64,000 bases of DNA from an uncultured Lachnospiraceae bacterium (GCA_947630805.1 CANRIV010000002.1:144448-208447), one strand, 5' to 3'; shown: positions 44,436-52,950, numbered from the stretch's first letter. Made by a program: numbers and translations. The notes: generated from the sequence alone by a model not told the origin.

Positions 44436-44573
44436 TTATTCATAGTCTTCAGGTATTGGATATTTTGGCTCTCCGAAGAAAAGAAAACTAATGCCGGAAA
44501 AACGTACAAAAAATGACATTGCAAGACATAAACTGCAGATTTTGTTAATAGTTGACAATTTCAGTTTCTTCAT
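44436..44573 (-). CDS. agrD: AgrD-type autoinducer pre-peptide (predicted serine lactone)
   Basis: A 45-residue peptide not predicted by length-limited gene finding. It starts with an amphipathic segment (KKLKLSTINKICSLCLAM), then a hydrophobic core (FFVRFSGISFLFF), then the acidic GEPKYPIPEDYE tail typical of AgrD. Its ATG overlaps the agrB stop by ATGA and GGAGGGG lies 7 bp upstream inside agrB. AgrB would cut off the tail and close a ring. Ser29, not cysteine, lies at the ring position (SFLFF before GEP); the cysteines at 13 and 16 are in the leader. A lactone ring is therefore predicted; the exact ring limits are inference. Confidence 0.85.
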   Translation of the reverse strand: MKKLKLSTINKICSLCLAMSFFVRFSGISFLFFGEPKYPIPEDYE

Positions 44574-45148
44574 TCATACTCCCCTCCAATCTTTAAAAAT
44601 TTAGCAACTACCAGTTGAAATGTATGTAGTATAATAGTCCAAAATCCTGCCTGGATGTAGGGAATCATTATGACAGAATTTTGAAAAATGCTAGCAAAAA
44701 ATATATAAATGACTATAACAATACAACCCATATTGCGACAGCGCTTTAAAACCGCACTTTCCGGTAAAGGTCTGAACGGAGACGCAATAGGACCGATGTA
44801 GTAGTTGACCAGCATACATGATATGCTAAAAAGCGTTACAAAAAAGTAGGAAATTGTGCATACGCTGGGAAGAAATGTAATAGACAGATAAGAGATTGCA
44901 AAAGTCAGCAGAAAGCAGGTGCTATAGTGTTTACAGTGCAGACCTCCAACATTTGTACGTAAAAATAAAAGTAAAAGTGTCGAAAGCAGAAAAGAAATAA
45001 AATGATCAGTCATTCCAAAAAAAATTCCCAGGATGATGAATTTAGAAAATTCAGAAGTAATAGAAACCAGAACGTATTTTATTCTGGCGATATCATAATT
45101 ACTATAACCGTATTCTTTTTGCAGTGAGGCAATCAGCTTATCTGACAT
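44570..45148 (-). CDS. agrB: AgrB-type peptide-processing membrane protease
   Basis: A 192-residue membrane endopeptidase that cuts and cyclises the AgrD pre-peptide. The catalytic histidine and cysteine, seven residues apart in known AgrB, are present in RTNVGGLHCKHYSTC. Several hydrophobic helices and the YIGPIASPFRPL segment match the family. The start follows AAGGAG on the - strand. The 316-bp region before it (45149-45464) holds an inverted repeat TACATTTT/AAAATGTA (45270-45308) and the aquaporin terminator; no further gene is seen. Confidence 0.93.
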   Translation of the reverse strand: MSDKLIASLQKEYGYSNYDIARIKYVLVSITSEFSKFIILGIFFGMTDHFISFLLSTLLLLFLRTNVGGLHCKHYSTCFLLTFAISYLSITFLPSVCTISYFFVTLFSISCMLVNYYIGPIASPFRPLPESAVLKRCRNMGCIVIVIYIFFASIFQNSVIMIPYIQAGFWTIILHTFQLVVAKFLKIGGEYE

Positions 45149-45354
45149 ATTTTTTCTCCTTGAAAACTAAAAAAATTATATCCGTGGGAAGATAAAAAAA
45201 TTATTTGACAGAGAAAAGCTGTTATTTCAAAGAAAAAAGAGAATTATTGTAAACAAATGAGGAAAAAATGTACATTTTGAGATGAAAAACTTCTTTTTTT
45301 AAAATGTATCAGAAAAGGTTTTGGATTATGATAAAATAAAAAGTTTATAAAAAC

Positions 45355-45416
45355 AAAAAAGAAGATATGGAAAAGGACCTGTAAAAAGGTTTTGATATAT
45401 CCATATCTTCTTTTTG
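45355..45416 (-). terminator. Terminator of the aquaporin gene
   Basis: A long stem AGAAGATATGGA/TCCATATCTTCT with an inner GACCT/AGGTT-type pairing; on the - strand a T-rich tail follows. Located 48 bp after the aquaporin stop. Confidence 0.75.
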
Positions 45417-45464
45417 ATAAATTGATAATACAATTTTAATATTTCATTGTTTATATTAGAAATT

Positions 45465-46157
45465 TTATTTATCTGCTTCTGTCAGAACAAATCTGTGAAC
45501 AACTGCCGCGATAGCTGCGCCAACGAGAGGAGCAACGATAAACAACCATACCTGTTTCAAAGCAACGCCACCGGCCAAAAGAGCAGGTCCGAAACTTCTT
45601 GCAGGATTTACGGATGTTCCTGTAAAAGGAATACCTAAAATATGAATCAGTACAAGTGTAAGACCAATGATAAGTCCTGATACGTTTGCAAATTCAGCTT
45701 TTGATGTAACGCCTAAAATAAGGAGTACAAATACAAAGGTCAGAACTACTTCAACAATAAAAGCGGTAACCATTGATGTACCCAGAGCACTGGCTTGTGC
45801 ATATCCGTTCTGTCCCAGATTCTCATTGCTGCCGAAGAAATAAACCAGTAAACCTGCGCCGGCAATACCACCGATAAACTGTGCAATAATGTAACCGATA
45901 AAATCTTTTACAGACATTTTTCCGGCAATAAGAACTCCGAGAGAAACTGCAGGATTAATATGGCAACCTGATACGTTTCCAATGGAGTATGCCATGGCTA
46001 CAATAGAAAGACCAAAAGCAAATGAAATTAACAAAGTAGAGAAAGCAAGTGGAACTCCTGCTTCTCCTGCGAGTAAAGTATTGGCAGCTACCGCACTTCC
46101 ACAACCGAAAGTGACCAGAACGGCTGTACCAATAAATTCAGCAATATACTTTTTCAT
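45465..46157 (-). CDS. Aquaporin (MIP family)
   Basis: A 230-residue channel with six helices and both NPA half-helix motifs: HINPAVSLG and VNPARSFGPAL. The residue after the second NPA is arginine, and the protein is short and close to AqpZ, so water is the likely substrate rather than glycerol; this is inference. The start follows AAGGAGGG on the - strand. It is divergent from the potassium uptake genes, which suggests an osmotic theme. Confidence 0.93.
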   Translation of the reverse strand: MKKYIAEFIGTAVLVTFGCGSAVAANTLLAGEAGVPLAFSTLLISFAFGLSIVAMAYSIGNVSGCHINPAVSLGVLIAGKMSVKDFIGYIIAQFIGGIAGAGLLVYFFGSNENLGQNGYAQASALGTSMVTAFIVEVVLTFVFVLLILGVTSKAEFANVSGLIIGLTLVLIHILGIPFTGTSVNPARSFGPALLAGGVALKQVWLFIVAPLVGAAIAAVVHRFVLTEADK

Positions 46158-46321
46158 AATAGTATACCCTCCTTAATTTATTATGTAAGTATTCGGGAAT
46201 ATCCCTTTACTTATATTATTCTAACATTATATGTAAAATCCTGCAAGAAAATGAAAGAATTCCAGGAACAGGAAATGTATGAGCAGGAATACGTATGTTT
46301 AATTAGAAATGGGAATTAGGA

Positions 46322-46350
46322 TTGTATTGAAAAAATGAATGAGGTATAAT
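46322..46350 (+). promoter_or_regulatory. Promoter of the potassium uptake operon
   Basis: TTGTAT (46322-46327), a 17-bp spacer and TATAAT (46345-46350). The ~90-nt leader contains a six-codon open frame that starts at 46438 and overlaps the ktrB start; no known riboswitch pattern is recognised. Confidence 0.6.
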
Positions 46351-46444
46351 GAAACTTACTTTGAAACCATTTTAAAACGATAAGCCGATAATAAAAAAAT
46401 AAGAAACATAGCGGTAAAACCGGTGCAAGGAGAAAAATGATAGA

Positions 46445-47791
46445 ATGCAGGTATTAAAACACAAACACTTATCATCTTCCCAAGTCATTATTCTGGGATT
46501 TTTTATGGCAATTCTAATAGGAAGCCTTTTGCTAATGCTGCCTTGCGCAAAAACAGGAGAGGGAAGTGCTTCTTTTCTGGACGCTTTATTTACTGCCACT
46601 TCATCTACCTGCGTGACTGGCCTTGTCGTGCAAAACACTGCCACTTACTGGACTGTATTTGGACAGACAGTCATTCTTATATTGATTCAAATCGGAGGGA
46701 TGGGAGTGGTAACCATAGCAGTCACACTGACTCTTATCTCCGGAAAAAAGATTGGATTAATGCAGCGCAGTATTATGCAGGAATCGATATCTGCGCCTCA
46801 TGTGGGCGGAATTGTAAGACTGACAGGATTTATTGTCAAAACCACAATTGCTATTGAGGTTTTAGGCGCAGTAGTTATGTATCCTGTTTTTGGGAAGCAG
46901 TTTGGCGTTTTTAAAGGAATCTGGTACGCTATTTTTCATTCGATATCTGCATTTTGTAATGCGGGATTTGATTTGATGGGCGTGGAAAAGCCTTATTCAT
47001 CTCTTATTCATCTAGCCGGCCAGCCTATAATTAATATAGTCATCATGTTGTTGATTATCGTAGGTGGAATTGGGTTTATCACATGGGAAGATATTAGCAT
47101 CCATAAATTACACTTTAAAAAATACAGAATGCAGAGCAAGGTAGTTTTGTCTCTCACAGTAATTTTAATTGTGATACCGGCTTTATATTTTTATTTTGTT
47201 GAGTTAAGTCGTCCGGAATGGAACGGAATGTCTGAGAGAGAAAAAGTACTAGCATCGTTGTTTCAGGCGGTAACTCCCCGGACAGCCGGATTTAATACGA
47301 TAGACATATCTAAACTGACAGAAGCAGGGCAGTTTTTAATGATTCCCCTGATGCTTATCGGAGGAGCTCCGGGATCTACTGCCGGTGGAATGAAAGTTAC
47401 AACCATAGCAGTGCTGAGTGCTACGGCTATTGCAGTATTTCGAAGAAAAACAGATGCTCATTTGTTTCAGAGGCGTATTGTGCTGGAAGTAGTAAGAAAT
47501 GCTGCCACGATATTTCTGCTATATGTGGTATTGGCCCTGTTTGGAGGAATCATAATAAGCAGTGTGGAGCAGATTCCTGTTTTACCAGCATTGTTTGAGG
47601 CGGCTTCTGCTGTAGGAACAGTAGGAATTACGCTGGGGATTACCCCGCAATTAGGAATGATATCAAAGATTATATTAATTTTTCTTATGTTTACGGGAAG
47701 AGTCGGAGGTTTGACGATATTATTTGCTGCGTTCTCGGGAAAGCAGCCAAACATATCAAAATTTCCACAGGAAAAAATAACAGTAGGATAG
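46445..47791 (+). CDS. ktrB: Potassium channel-like uptake protein (TrkH/KtrB family)
   Basis: A 448-residue membrane subunit with four repeated M1-P-M2 units. Selectivity-loop glycines appear in SSTCVTGL, SAFCNAGFD, TPRTAGFNT and SAVGTVGIT. It conducts K+ with Na+ or H+ coupling. The single-RCK partner gene 11 bp downstream and the length favour KtrB over the longer TrkH. The start at 46445 is 11 bp after AAGGAG. Confidence 0.9.
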   Translation: MQVLKHKHLSSSQVIILGFFMAILIGSLLLMLPCAKTGEGSASFLDALFTATSSTCVTGLVVQNTATYWTVFGQTVILILIQIGGMGVVTIAVTLTLISGKKIGLMQRSIMQESISAPHVGGIVRLTGFIVKTTIAIEVLGAVVMYPVFGKQFGVFKGIWYAIFHSISAFCNAGFDLMGVEKPYSSLIHLAGQPIINIVIMLLIIVGGIGFITWEDISIHKLHFKKYRMQSKVVLSLTVILIVIPALYFYFVELSRPEWNGMSEREKVLASLFQAVTPRTAGFNTIDISKLTEAGQFLMIPLMLIGGAPGSTAGGMKVTTIAVLSATAIAVFRRKTDAHLFQRRIVLEVVRNAATIFLLYVVLALFGGIIISSVEQIPVLPALFEAASAVGTVGITLGITPQLGMISKIILIFLMFTGRVGGLTILFAAFSGKQPNISKFPQEKITVG

Positions 47792-47801
47792 AGGTAGAAA
47801 T

Positions 47802-48449
47802 ATGAAGTCAGTTTTATTGATTGGACTTGGAAGATTTGGAAAACATATTGCGAAAAACCTGAATGAATTGAATCATCAGGTCATGGCGGCAGACTGGAAA
47901 GAAGAACGGGTCAATGAGGTGCTTCCATTTGTGACCAATGCACAGATTGGGGACAGCACAAATGAAGCGTTTTTAAAATCTCTTGGAGTGGACAATTATG
48001 ATGTGTGTATTGTAGCAATCGGAGATGATTTTCAAAGTTCTCTGGAGACGACTTCCCTCTTGAAGGAATTAGGGGCCAAAATGGTGGTGTCCAGAGCGGC
48101 AAGTGACGTGCATGCCAAATTTCTTCTGCGCAATGGGGCAAATGAGATTGTATATCCGGTAAAACAGCTTGCAAAATGGACGGCAATGCGTTATACGTCA
48201 GATCATATTTTTGATTACATTGAATTGGGAAATGACTATGCCGTTTTTGAAGTTTCCGTACCAAAAGGATGGTGGGGGAAAACAGTAGAGGAACTGGATG
48301 TCAGAAAAAAACATAACATGAATATAATGGCGCTAAAAAAAGGGAAAGAATTAAATCTTAATATCACACCAGATACTGTAGTTACCGGAGATGAAAATAT
48401 GCTGATATTAGGACACTATAAAGATATTCAGAAATTTTTCCATATTTAA
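47802..48449 (+). CDS. ktrA: Potassium uptake regulatory subunit (TrkA/KtrA family)
   Basis: A 215-residue cytosolic gating subunit. The Rossmann nucleotide site is LLIGLGRFGKHIAKNL, followed by the acidic D in VMAADWKEE and GDSTNEAFLKSLGV. A C-terminal RCK_C domain (about 135-215) follows; homologues bind ATP/ADP and c-di-AMP. One RCK unit is present, as in KtrA. It is paired with ktrB. Confidence 0.92.
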   Translation: MKSVLLIGLGRFGKHIAKNLNELNHQVMAADWKEERVNEVLPFVTNAQIGDSTNEAFLKSLGVDNYDVCIVAIGDDFQSSLETTSLLKELGAKMVVSRAASDVHAKFLLRNGANEIVYPVKQLAKWTAMRYTSDHIFDYIELGNDYAVFEVSVPKGWWGKTVEELDVRKKHNMNIMALKKGKELNLNITPDTVVTGDENMLILGHYKDIQKFFHI

Positions 48450-48478
48450 AAATATTTTACGGATGGAAAGGAAACAAA

Positions 48479-49090
48479 ATGAAAGTAAAGATATGTGGAT
48501 TAACGAATCCGCAGGAAGCAGAATATCTGAACAGATATCATGCAGATTTTGCCGGTATGGTATTGTACTATCCAAAAAGTAAAAGAAATATTACAATAGA
48601 ACTGGCCGGGCAGATTATGAAATGTCTGCATAAGAATATTAAAAAAGTGGCTGTTGTGGTTTCTCCCACATTAGAACAGGCGGTAGAAATTGAAAAAAGC
48701 GGATTTGATTATATTCAAATTCATGGACATATTCCGGAACATTTCTTTGAACATATTAATATTCCCGTATTGAAAGCGTTCAATGTGACGGATATGGACA
48801 GTTATGAACAATATCACCGTTGTGAGGGGATTGCCGGATATGTCTTTGATGCCATTGAGCCCGGAAGCGGAAACACCTTTGACTGGAGTAAAGTGAGTTT
48901 GATTCCAAAGGATGAAAAACTGCTGTTACTGGCGGGAGGACTGACTCCGGACAATGTGGCGGAAGCCATCCGATATGTTCAGCCTGACGGCGTGGATGTT
49001 TCCACTGGTGTGGAATGTGACAGTGGAGTCGGAAAGAGCGAAGAAAAAATAAGACAGTTTATTCAAAATGCGAATTGCGCAGCGAAATAA
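48479..49090 (+). CDS. trpF: Phosphoribosylanthranilate isomerase
   Basis: A 203-residue (beta/alpha)8 enzyme of tryptophan synthesis. The catalytic cysteine is in KICGLTNPQEA at the N-terminus and the general acid aspartate in YVFDAIEPGSGNTFDW. LAGGLTPDNVAEAI and GVDVSTGVE are the phosphate-binding segments. It is separate from other trp genes, 30 bp after ktrA, with its own AAAGGAAA. It could also serve another Amadori-type reaction, but the motifs are those of TrpF. Confidence 0.9.
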   Translation: MKVKICGLTNPQEAEYLNRYHADFAGMVLYYPKSKRNITIELAGQIMKCLHKNIKKVAVVVSPTLEQAVEIEKSGFDYIQIHGHIPEHFFEHINIPVLKAFNVTDMDSYEQYHRCEGIAGYVFDAIEPGSGNTFDWSKVSLIPKDEKLLLLAGGLTPDNVAEAIRYVQPDGVDVSTGVECDSGVGKSEEKIRQFIQNANCAAK

Positions 49091-49098
49091 TGCAGAAA

Positions 49099-49137
49099 AG
49101 AATTTGTGAAGAATATAAATCACAAATTCTTTTTTTA
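49099..49137 (+). terminator. Intrinsic terminator of trpF
   Basis: A 10-bp stem AGAATTTGTG/CACAAATTCT with a 12-nt loop and a run of T. Confidence 0.88.
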
Positions 49138-49260
49138 TTTTATAGGAAATTGCTTTGCAATTCCTATAAAATAAAAATGCTCTGCAAGAATCGCAGAGGC
49201 GCGGAAAGGTAGTTATTCTTACGAATCCGCGCCTCGCGCGAAGTGTGGCTTGCGACACTT
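49137..49260. repeat. Array of four hairpins between trpF and the GntR gene
   Basis: Four stems in 124 bp: TTTATAGGAA-type (49137-49171), CTCTGC/GCAGAG (49180-49198), AGGCGCGGA/TCCGCGCCT (49197-49234) and AAGTGT/ACACTT (49241-49260). The block is GC-rich against AT-rich flanks and no frame is coding. It accounts for most of the 338-bp gap before the GntR gene. It could be a dispersed repeat element or a small RNA. Confidence 0.5.
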
Positions 49261-49281
49261 TGTTCTGCAGTAAAAATGTTG

Positions 49282-49326
49282 TTGACAAACTGAATATACT
49301 GTATATAATGATATATATATAGTATA
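49282..49326 (+). promoter_or_regulatory. Promoter with GntR-type operator
   Basis: TTGACA (49282-49287), a 16-bp spacer and TATAAT (49304-49309). A near-perfect 13-bp inverted repeat (TATACTGTATATA at 49295-49307 with TATATATAGTATA at 49314-49326) covers the -10. This position fits autorepression by the YtrA-like regulator encoded next. Confidence 0.7.
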
Positions 49327-49428
49327 AACTTTATAAGAACGAAAAAAGAGGAAAGGAGACAGCAGGCACACATTGACTGTGCGGCAATTCAAATAAAACA
49401 TATAGTTTGTTTGAGTCAGGTATCAAAA

Positions 49429-49803
49429 TTGAAGATAATTATATCAAATCAGTCTGAGCTTCCTATTTATGCTCAGATGAAAGAACAAATCAAAGAGCAA
49501 ATTTTAAATGGACAAATTCCGGAAGGTACCATACTTCCTTCGATTAGAAGTCTTGCAAAAGATGTGGGCGTGAGTGTTATCACAACGACACGCACTTATA
49601 ATGAACTGGAAAAAGAAGGATTTATTGCCACGATGCAGGGCAAGGGAAGTATTGTGTTGTCCAAAGATAATAAAATTATCAGAGAGCAGTGCCTGATAAG
49701 GATTGAACAGGAAATTGAAAATGCAGTGGCCACTGCAAAACGGATAAGTATGTCCAAAACAGAAATAAAAAATATTATCGATACGATATGGAACGATAAT
49801 TAG
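49429..49803 (+). CDS. GntR family regulator, YtrA subfamily
   Basis: A 124-residue regulator with an N-terminal winged helix (SELPIYAQMKEQIKEQILNG, LPSIRSLAKDVGVSVITTTRTYNELEKEGFI) and only a short C-terminal helix, as in YtrA. The chosen start is TTG 49429, 8 bp after CAGG, which gives the usual KIIISNQSELPIY beginning; TTG 49411 is the longer option. It is the first gene of an operon with an ABC-2 transporter, a standard YtrA context. Confidence 0.9.
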   Translation: MKIIISNQSELPIYAQMKEQIKEQILNGQIPEGTILPSIRSLAKDVGVSVITTTRTYNELEKEGFIATMQGKGSIVLSKDNKIIREQCLIRIEQEIENAVATAKRISMSKTEIKNIIDTIWNDN

Positions 49804-49815
49804 TCAGGAGGAATC

Positions 49816-50679
49816 ATGAATCTTTTAGAAGTCAATCATTTAAGTAAAAATTATAAGAACTTTTCACTGAAAAATATCAACCTGACCATTCCGGCAGGAT
49901 ATATTATGGGATATGTGGGACAGAATGGAGCGGGAAAAACTACGACAATTCATGCGATTAATCACATCTGCAAATTTTTTGAGGGAACGATTAAGGTAAA
50001 TGGAATCAGCTATGAAGAAAATCCGATAAAATATAAAGAAAGCATTGCCTATGTGGGAGATGAATCTTATTTTCCAAAAAGTGCAAAAATAAATCTTGTA
50101 AGAAAAACGATGAAAGATTTTTATCCTACATTTGACGAAGAAAAGTTTAACGGTCTGATGGAACATTATGAGCTTCCTGAAAATAAAAAGATTGAGGATT
50201 TTTCCCGTGGTATGAAAGTGAAATTAATGTTTGCAGCAGCGTTTTCCAGAGATGCAAAACTGCTGATTTTGGATGAGGCGACCAACGGACTTGATCCGAT
50301 TGTCCGGGAAGAATTGTTGTCTGAGCTTCAGGCATATATTAAAAATGGAGACAGAAGCGTACTTTTTTCCACCCATATTCTTAATGATTTGGAAGAGATA
50401 GCAGATTATATTACTTTTATTGATGCGGGAGAAATTGTGTTAAGCCGTTCAAAAGATGAAATGCTGGAGGACTATCTCTTGATTCAGGGTGATTTTAGCA
50501 AAGTGAATGAAAAACAGAAAGCTTATCTGATTGGACTGGAGGAAAAACCTTATGGATTTGAGGCAATTATTGAAAGTGAAAACGGTCCGGTTTTCGGCAA
50601 TGATTTTAGTTTTGACAAACCTCAGATTTCCCAGATTATGTTTCACAGTATTATAGAGAGGAGAAAAAATACAATATGA
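49816..50679 (+). CDS. ABC transporter ATP-binding protein (YtrB-like)
   Basis: A 287-residue ATPase: Walker A GYVGQNGAGKTT near residue 35, signature FSRGMKVKL near 135 (FSRGM in place of LSGGQ, common in this subgroup), Walker B LLILDEATNGLDP near 156, and FSTHILND with the H-loop. A C-terminal ~70-residue tail follows. It is co-transcribed with the GntR regulator and overlaps the permease gene by 4 bp. Confidence 0.92.
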   Translation: MNLLEVNHLSKNYKNFSLKNINLTIPAGYIMGYVGQNGAGKTTTIHAINHICKFFEGTIKVNGISYEENPIKYKESIAYVGDESYFPKSAKINLVRKTMKDFYPTFDEEKFNGLMEHYELPENKKIEDFSRGMKVKLMFAAAFSRDAKLLILDEATNGLDPIVREELLSELQAYIKNGDRSVLFSTHILNDLEEIADYITFIDAGEIVLSRSKDEMLEDYLLIQGDFSKVNEKQKAYLIGLEEKPYGFEAIIESENGPVFGNDFSFDKPQISQIMFHSIIERRKNTI

Positions 50680-51380
50680 AAGCAATAGCATTTTTAAAAT
50701 ATGATTTGCGAAGAAGTAAAATTATAATATTATATTCCATTGTGTTGTTTGCACCGCTGGAATTTGTGTTGGCATACAGCTGGAAAAGCGAAATTTTTAT
50801 ATTTACTTATATGGTGCTGATTGTAATCTTGGGAAACATATCTTTGTTTTCACAGGACCAGAAAGTCAACTGTGGTTTTGACTGTCTGCTTCCCGCCTCA
50901 GAAATCGACAGGGTAGTTGGAAGATTTTTGAGCGGAATTGCAATAATGCTGTTAAATATTTTGGATGGATGGATTGTCTGTATGATTTACCGTATTGCCT
51001 CAAGAGGAAAGTTTGTTTCGACAATCTCTGTCACACTTGGCGCGTTTGATTTTTCCACAATTTTGATTATTACAGTGTTTTGTCTAGCGATAGGTCTGTT
51101 ATATCTATCTGTATTGAACATATTATTGTATTTTATGGGGAGAGACATCAATCCCCAAATAAAAAATATCGTTACAATGATTCCTGCAATGATTTTGTGG
51201 GGAATTGCAAGCAGTTTCGTGAAAACGACTGTTATAACCGGAAGCGGAAATAAAATTTTAACGTATATTATGCAGCATTTAACGTTCCTGGCAGCAGGGA
51301 GTCTTGTCATAAGTCTGTTAATTTATCTGACCGCCCTTGGAATTTCTATTCATATTGTAAAAAAGAAAGATTTCAGGTAA
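50676..51380 (+). CDS. ABC-2 type permease
   Basis: A 234-residue membrane protein with about six helices (around 16-32, 38-55, 85-105, 125-150, 165-180, 200-225). It matches the ABC-2 permeases that accompany YtrA/YtrB-type genes and would be exporter partner of the ATPase upstream. In Bacillus such systems respond to cell-wall antibiotics; the substrate here is unknown. Confidence 0.88.
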   Translation: MKAIAFLKYDLRRSKIIILYSIVLFAPLEFVLAYSWKSEIFIFTYMVLIVILGNISLFSQDQKVNCGFDCLLPASEIDRVVGRFLSGIAIMLLNILDGWIVCMIYRIASRGKFVSTISVTLGAFDFSTILIITVFCLAIGLLYLSVLNILLYFMGRDINPQIKNIVTMIPAMILWGIASSFVKTTVITGSGNKILTYIMQHLTFLAAGSLVISLLIYLTALGISIHIVKKKDFR

Positions 51381-51404
51381 ATAAAAATAATTATAAGAAA
51401 AATA

Positions 51405-51447
51405 AAAATACTGGGAAAACGAGAAAAGGTTATTCCCGGTATTTTTT
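51405..51447 (+). terminator. Intrinsic terminator of the GntR-ABC operon
   Basis: A stem AAATACTGGGAA/TTCCCGGTATTT with one G-U pair, followed by T residues. It separates the accessory region from pyrH. Confidence 0.85.
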
Positions 51448-51560
51448 GTAATCATTGGTGTTGCAAAAATGACATACAGCTTCCAATATAATCCTTTATT
51501 TTTTTCGGGATATATGTTATTCTAAGTTTAGGTTTTTAACGATGCAGAAAGGAAGAAATC

Positions 51561-52259
51561 ATGGACAGAGTTTTACTGAAATTAAGCGGCGAAGCGCTGG
51601 CAGGGGACAAAAAGACAGGTTTTGATGAAGATACCTGTGTAGCAGTGGCAAAGCAGGTCAAAACGATTGTTGATAAAGGTGTTCAGGTAGCTGTTGTAAT
51701 TGGTGGCGGAAATTTCTGGAGAGGACGTACCAGCAATAAAATCGACAGGCCAAAGGCGGATGGCATTGGGATGATTGCCACGATTATGAACTGCATATAT
51801 GTCTCTGAAATTTTCAGAACGGAAGGAATGGAGACAAATGTATATACGCCTTTTTCCTGTGGCACATGGACAAAACTTTTTTCTAAAGATGAGGCGATAT
51901 CTGATTTAGAAGCAGGAAAAGTTGTATTTTTTGCAGGGGGTACGGGACATCCTTATTTTTCAACTGATATGACGATGGTACTTCGGGCGATTGAGATGGA
52001 AGCGGACTGCATTCTTGGCGCCAAAGCAGTGGACGGGGTTTATGACAGTGATCCGGCTTCCAATCCTGCGGCGAAAAAATATGACGAACTTCCGATATCG
52101 AAGATTGTAGATGACCGGTTGGGAGTGATTGATCTGGCAGCGAGCGTGCTTGCTATGGAGAATAAGATGCCGATGATTTTGTTTGGATTAAATGAAAAAG
52201 ACAGCATTGACAGAGCAGTTTCCGGAGAAAAAATAGGAACAAAGATTACAGTTTCCTAA
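51561..52259 (+). CDS. pyrH: UMP kinase
   Basis: A 232-residue amino acid kinase-family enzyme that makes UDP from UMP. LLKLSGEALAG is the N-terminal nucleotide loop; AVVIGGGNFWRG and FFAGGTGHPYFSTD are the further signatures. It starts after AAAGGAAG. In many Firmicutes it directly follows tsf; here about 35 kb intervene. It leads the operon to polC. Confidence 0.97.
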   Translation: MDRVLLKLSGEALAGDKKTGFDEDTCVAVAKQVKTIVDKGVQVAVVIGGGNFWRGRTSNKIDRPKADGIGMIATIMNCIYVSEIFRTEGMETNVYTPFSCGTWTKLFSKDEAISDLEAGKVVFFAGGTGHPYFSTDMTMVLRAIEMEADCILGAKAVDGVYDSDPASNPAAKKYDELPISKIVDDRLGVIDLAASVLAMENKMPMILFGLNEKDSIDRAVSGEKIGTKITVS

Positions 52260-52329
52260 AACAGATTCCGGATTTCATAAACGAGGCAGTTTTGAAGATA
52301 TTATAGAGAAAAGGAGATTATTAATCGTT

Positions 52330-52884
52330 ATGGAAGAATTATTAATGGCTTATGAGGATAAGATGGAAAAATCATTAAAAAATTTAAATGATGAATTTGC
52401 GACGATTCGGGCCGGAAGGGCAAATCCGCATATTTTAGACAGAATTAAAGTAGATTATTATGGAACGCCTACTCCAATCCAGCAGGTGGGTAATGTGTCT
52501 GTACCGGAAGCAAGAATGATTTGTATCCAGCCATGGGACGCTTCTATTTTGAAAGAAGTGGAGCATGCGCTGATTGCTTCTGATATAGGAATCACACCGA
52601 CAAATGATGGAAAGGTAATTCGTCTTGTCTTCCCGGAATTGACAGAAGAGAGAAGAAAAGAGCTGGTAAAAGATATTAAGAAAAAAGGAGAAAATGCAAA
52701 AGTGGCAGTACGGAATATCAGAAGAGACGCCATAGATGCAGTTAAGAAAAAAGGAAAAGAAGACGGTGTTTCAGAGGATGAAATTAAGGAATATCAGGAT
52801 GATGTTCAGAAATCTACAGACGCATATATTAAAAAAATTGATAACGCGGTCAATGAAAAATCAAATGAAATTATGACAGTGTAA
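52330..52884 (+). CDS. frr: Ribosome recycling factor
   Basis: A 184-residue protein that splits post-termination ribosomes with EF-G. Family segments LNDEFATIRAGRANPHILDRI, VDYYGTPTPIQQ and PPLTEERRKELVK-like FPELTEERRKELVKDIKK are visible. The first ATG is used; AAAGGAG lies somewhat far (13 bp) upstream, and ATG 52345 is an alternative. It lies 70 bp after pyrH, the conserved order. Confidence 0.97.
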   Translation: MEELLMAYEDKMEKSLKNLNDEFATIRAGRANPHILDRIKVDYYGTPTPIQQVGNVSVPEARMICIQPWDASILKEVEHALIASDIGITPTNDGKVIRLVFPELTEERRKELVKDIKKKGENAKVAVRNIRRDAIDAVKKKGKEDGVSEDEIKEYQDDVQKSTDAYIKKIDNAVNEKSNEIMTV

Positions 52885-52950
52885 AAATATATCTGTGGAA
52901 TCAGGAGGAAACAGTGGTTTCCTCTGTTTTCCGTTATAGAAGGAGATTTT

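Noticed and set aside
46351..46444. Possible c-di-AMP riboswitch in the ktrB leader
   Set aside because: The leader is only about 90 nt and does not show the conserved blocks of that riboswitch.
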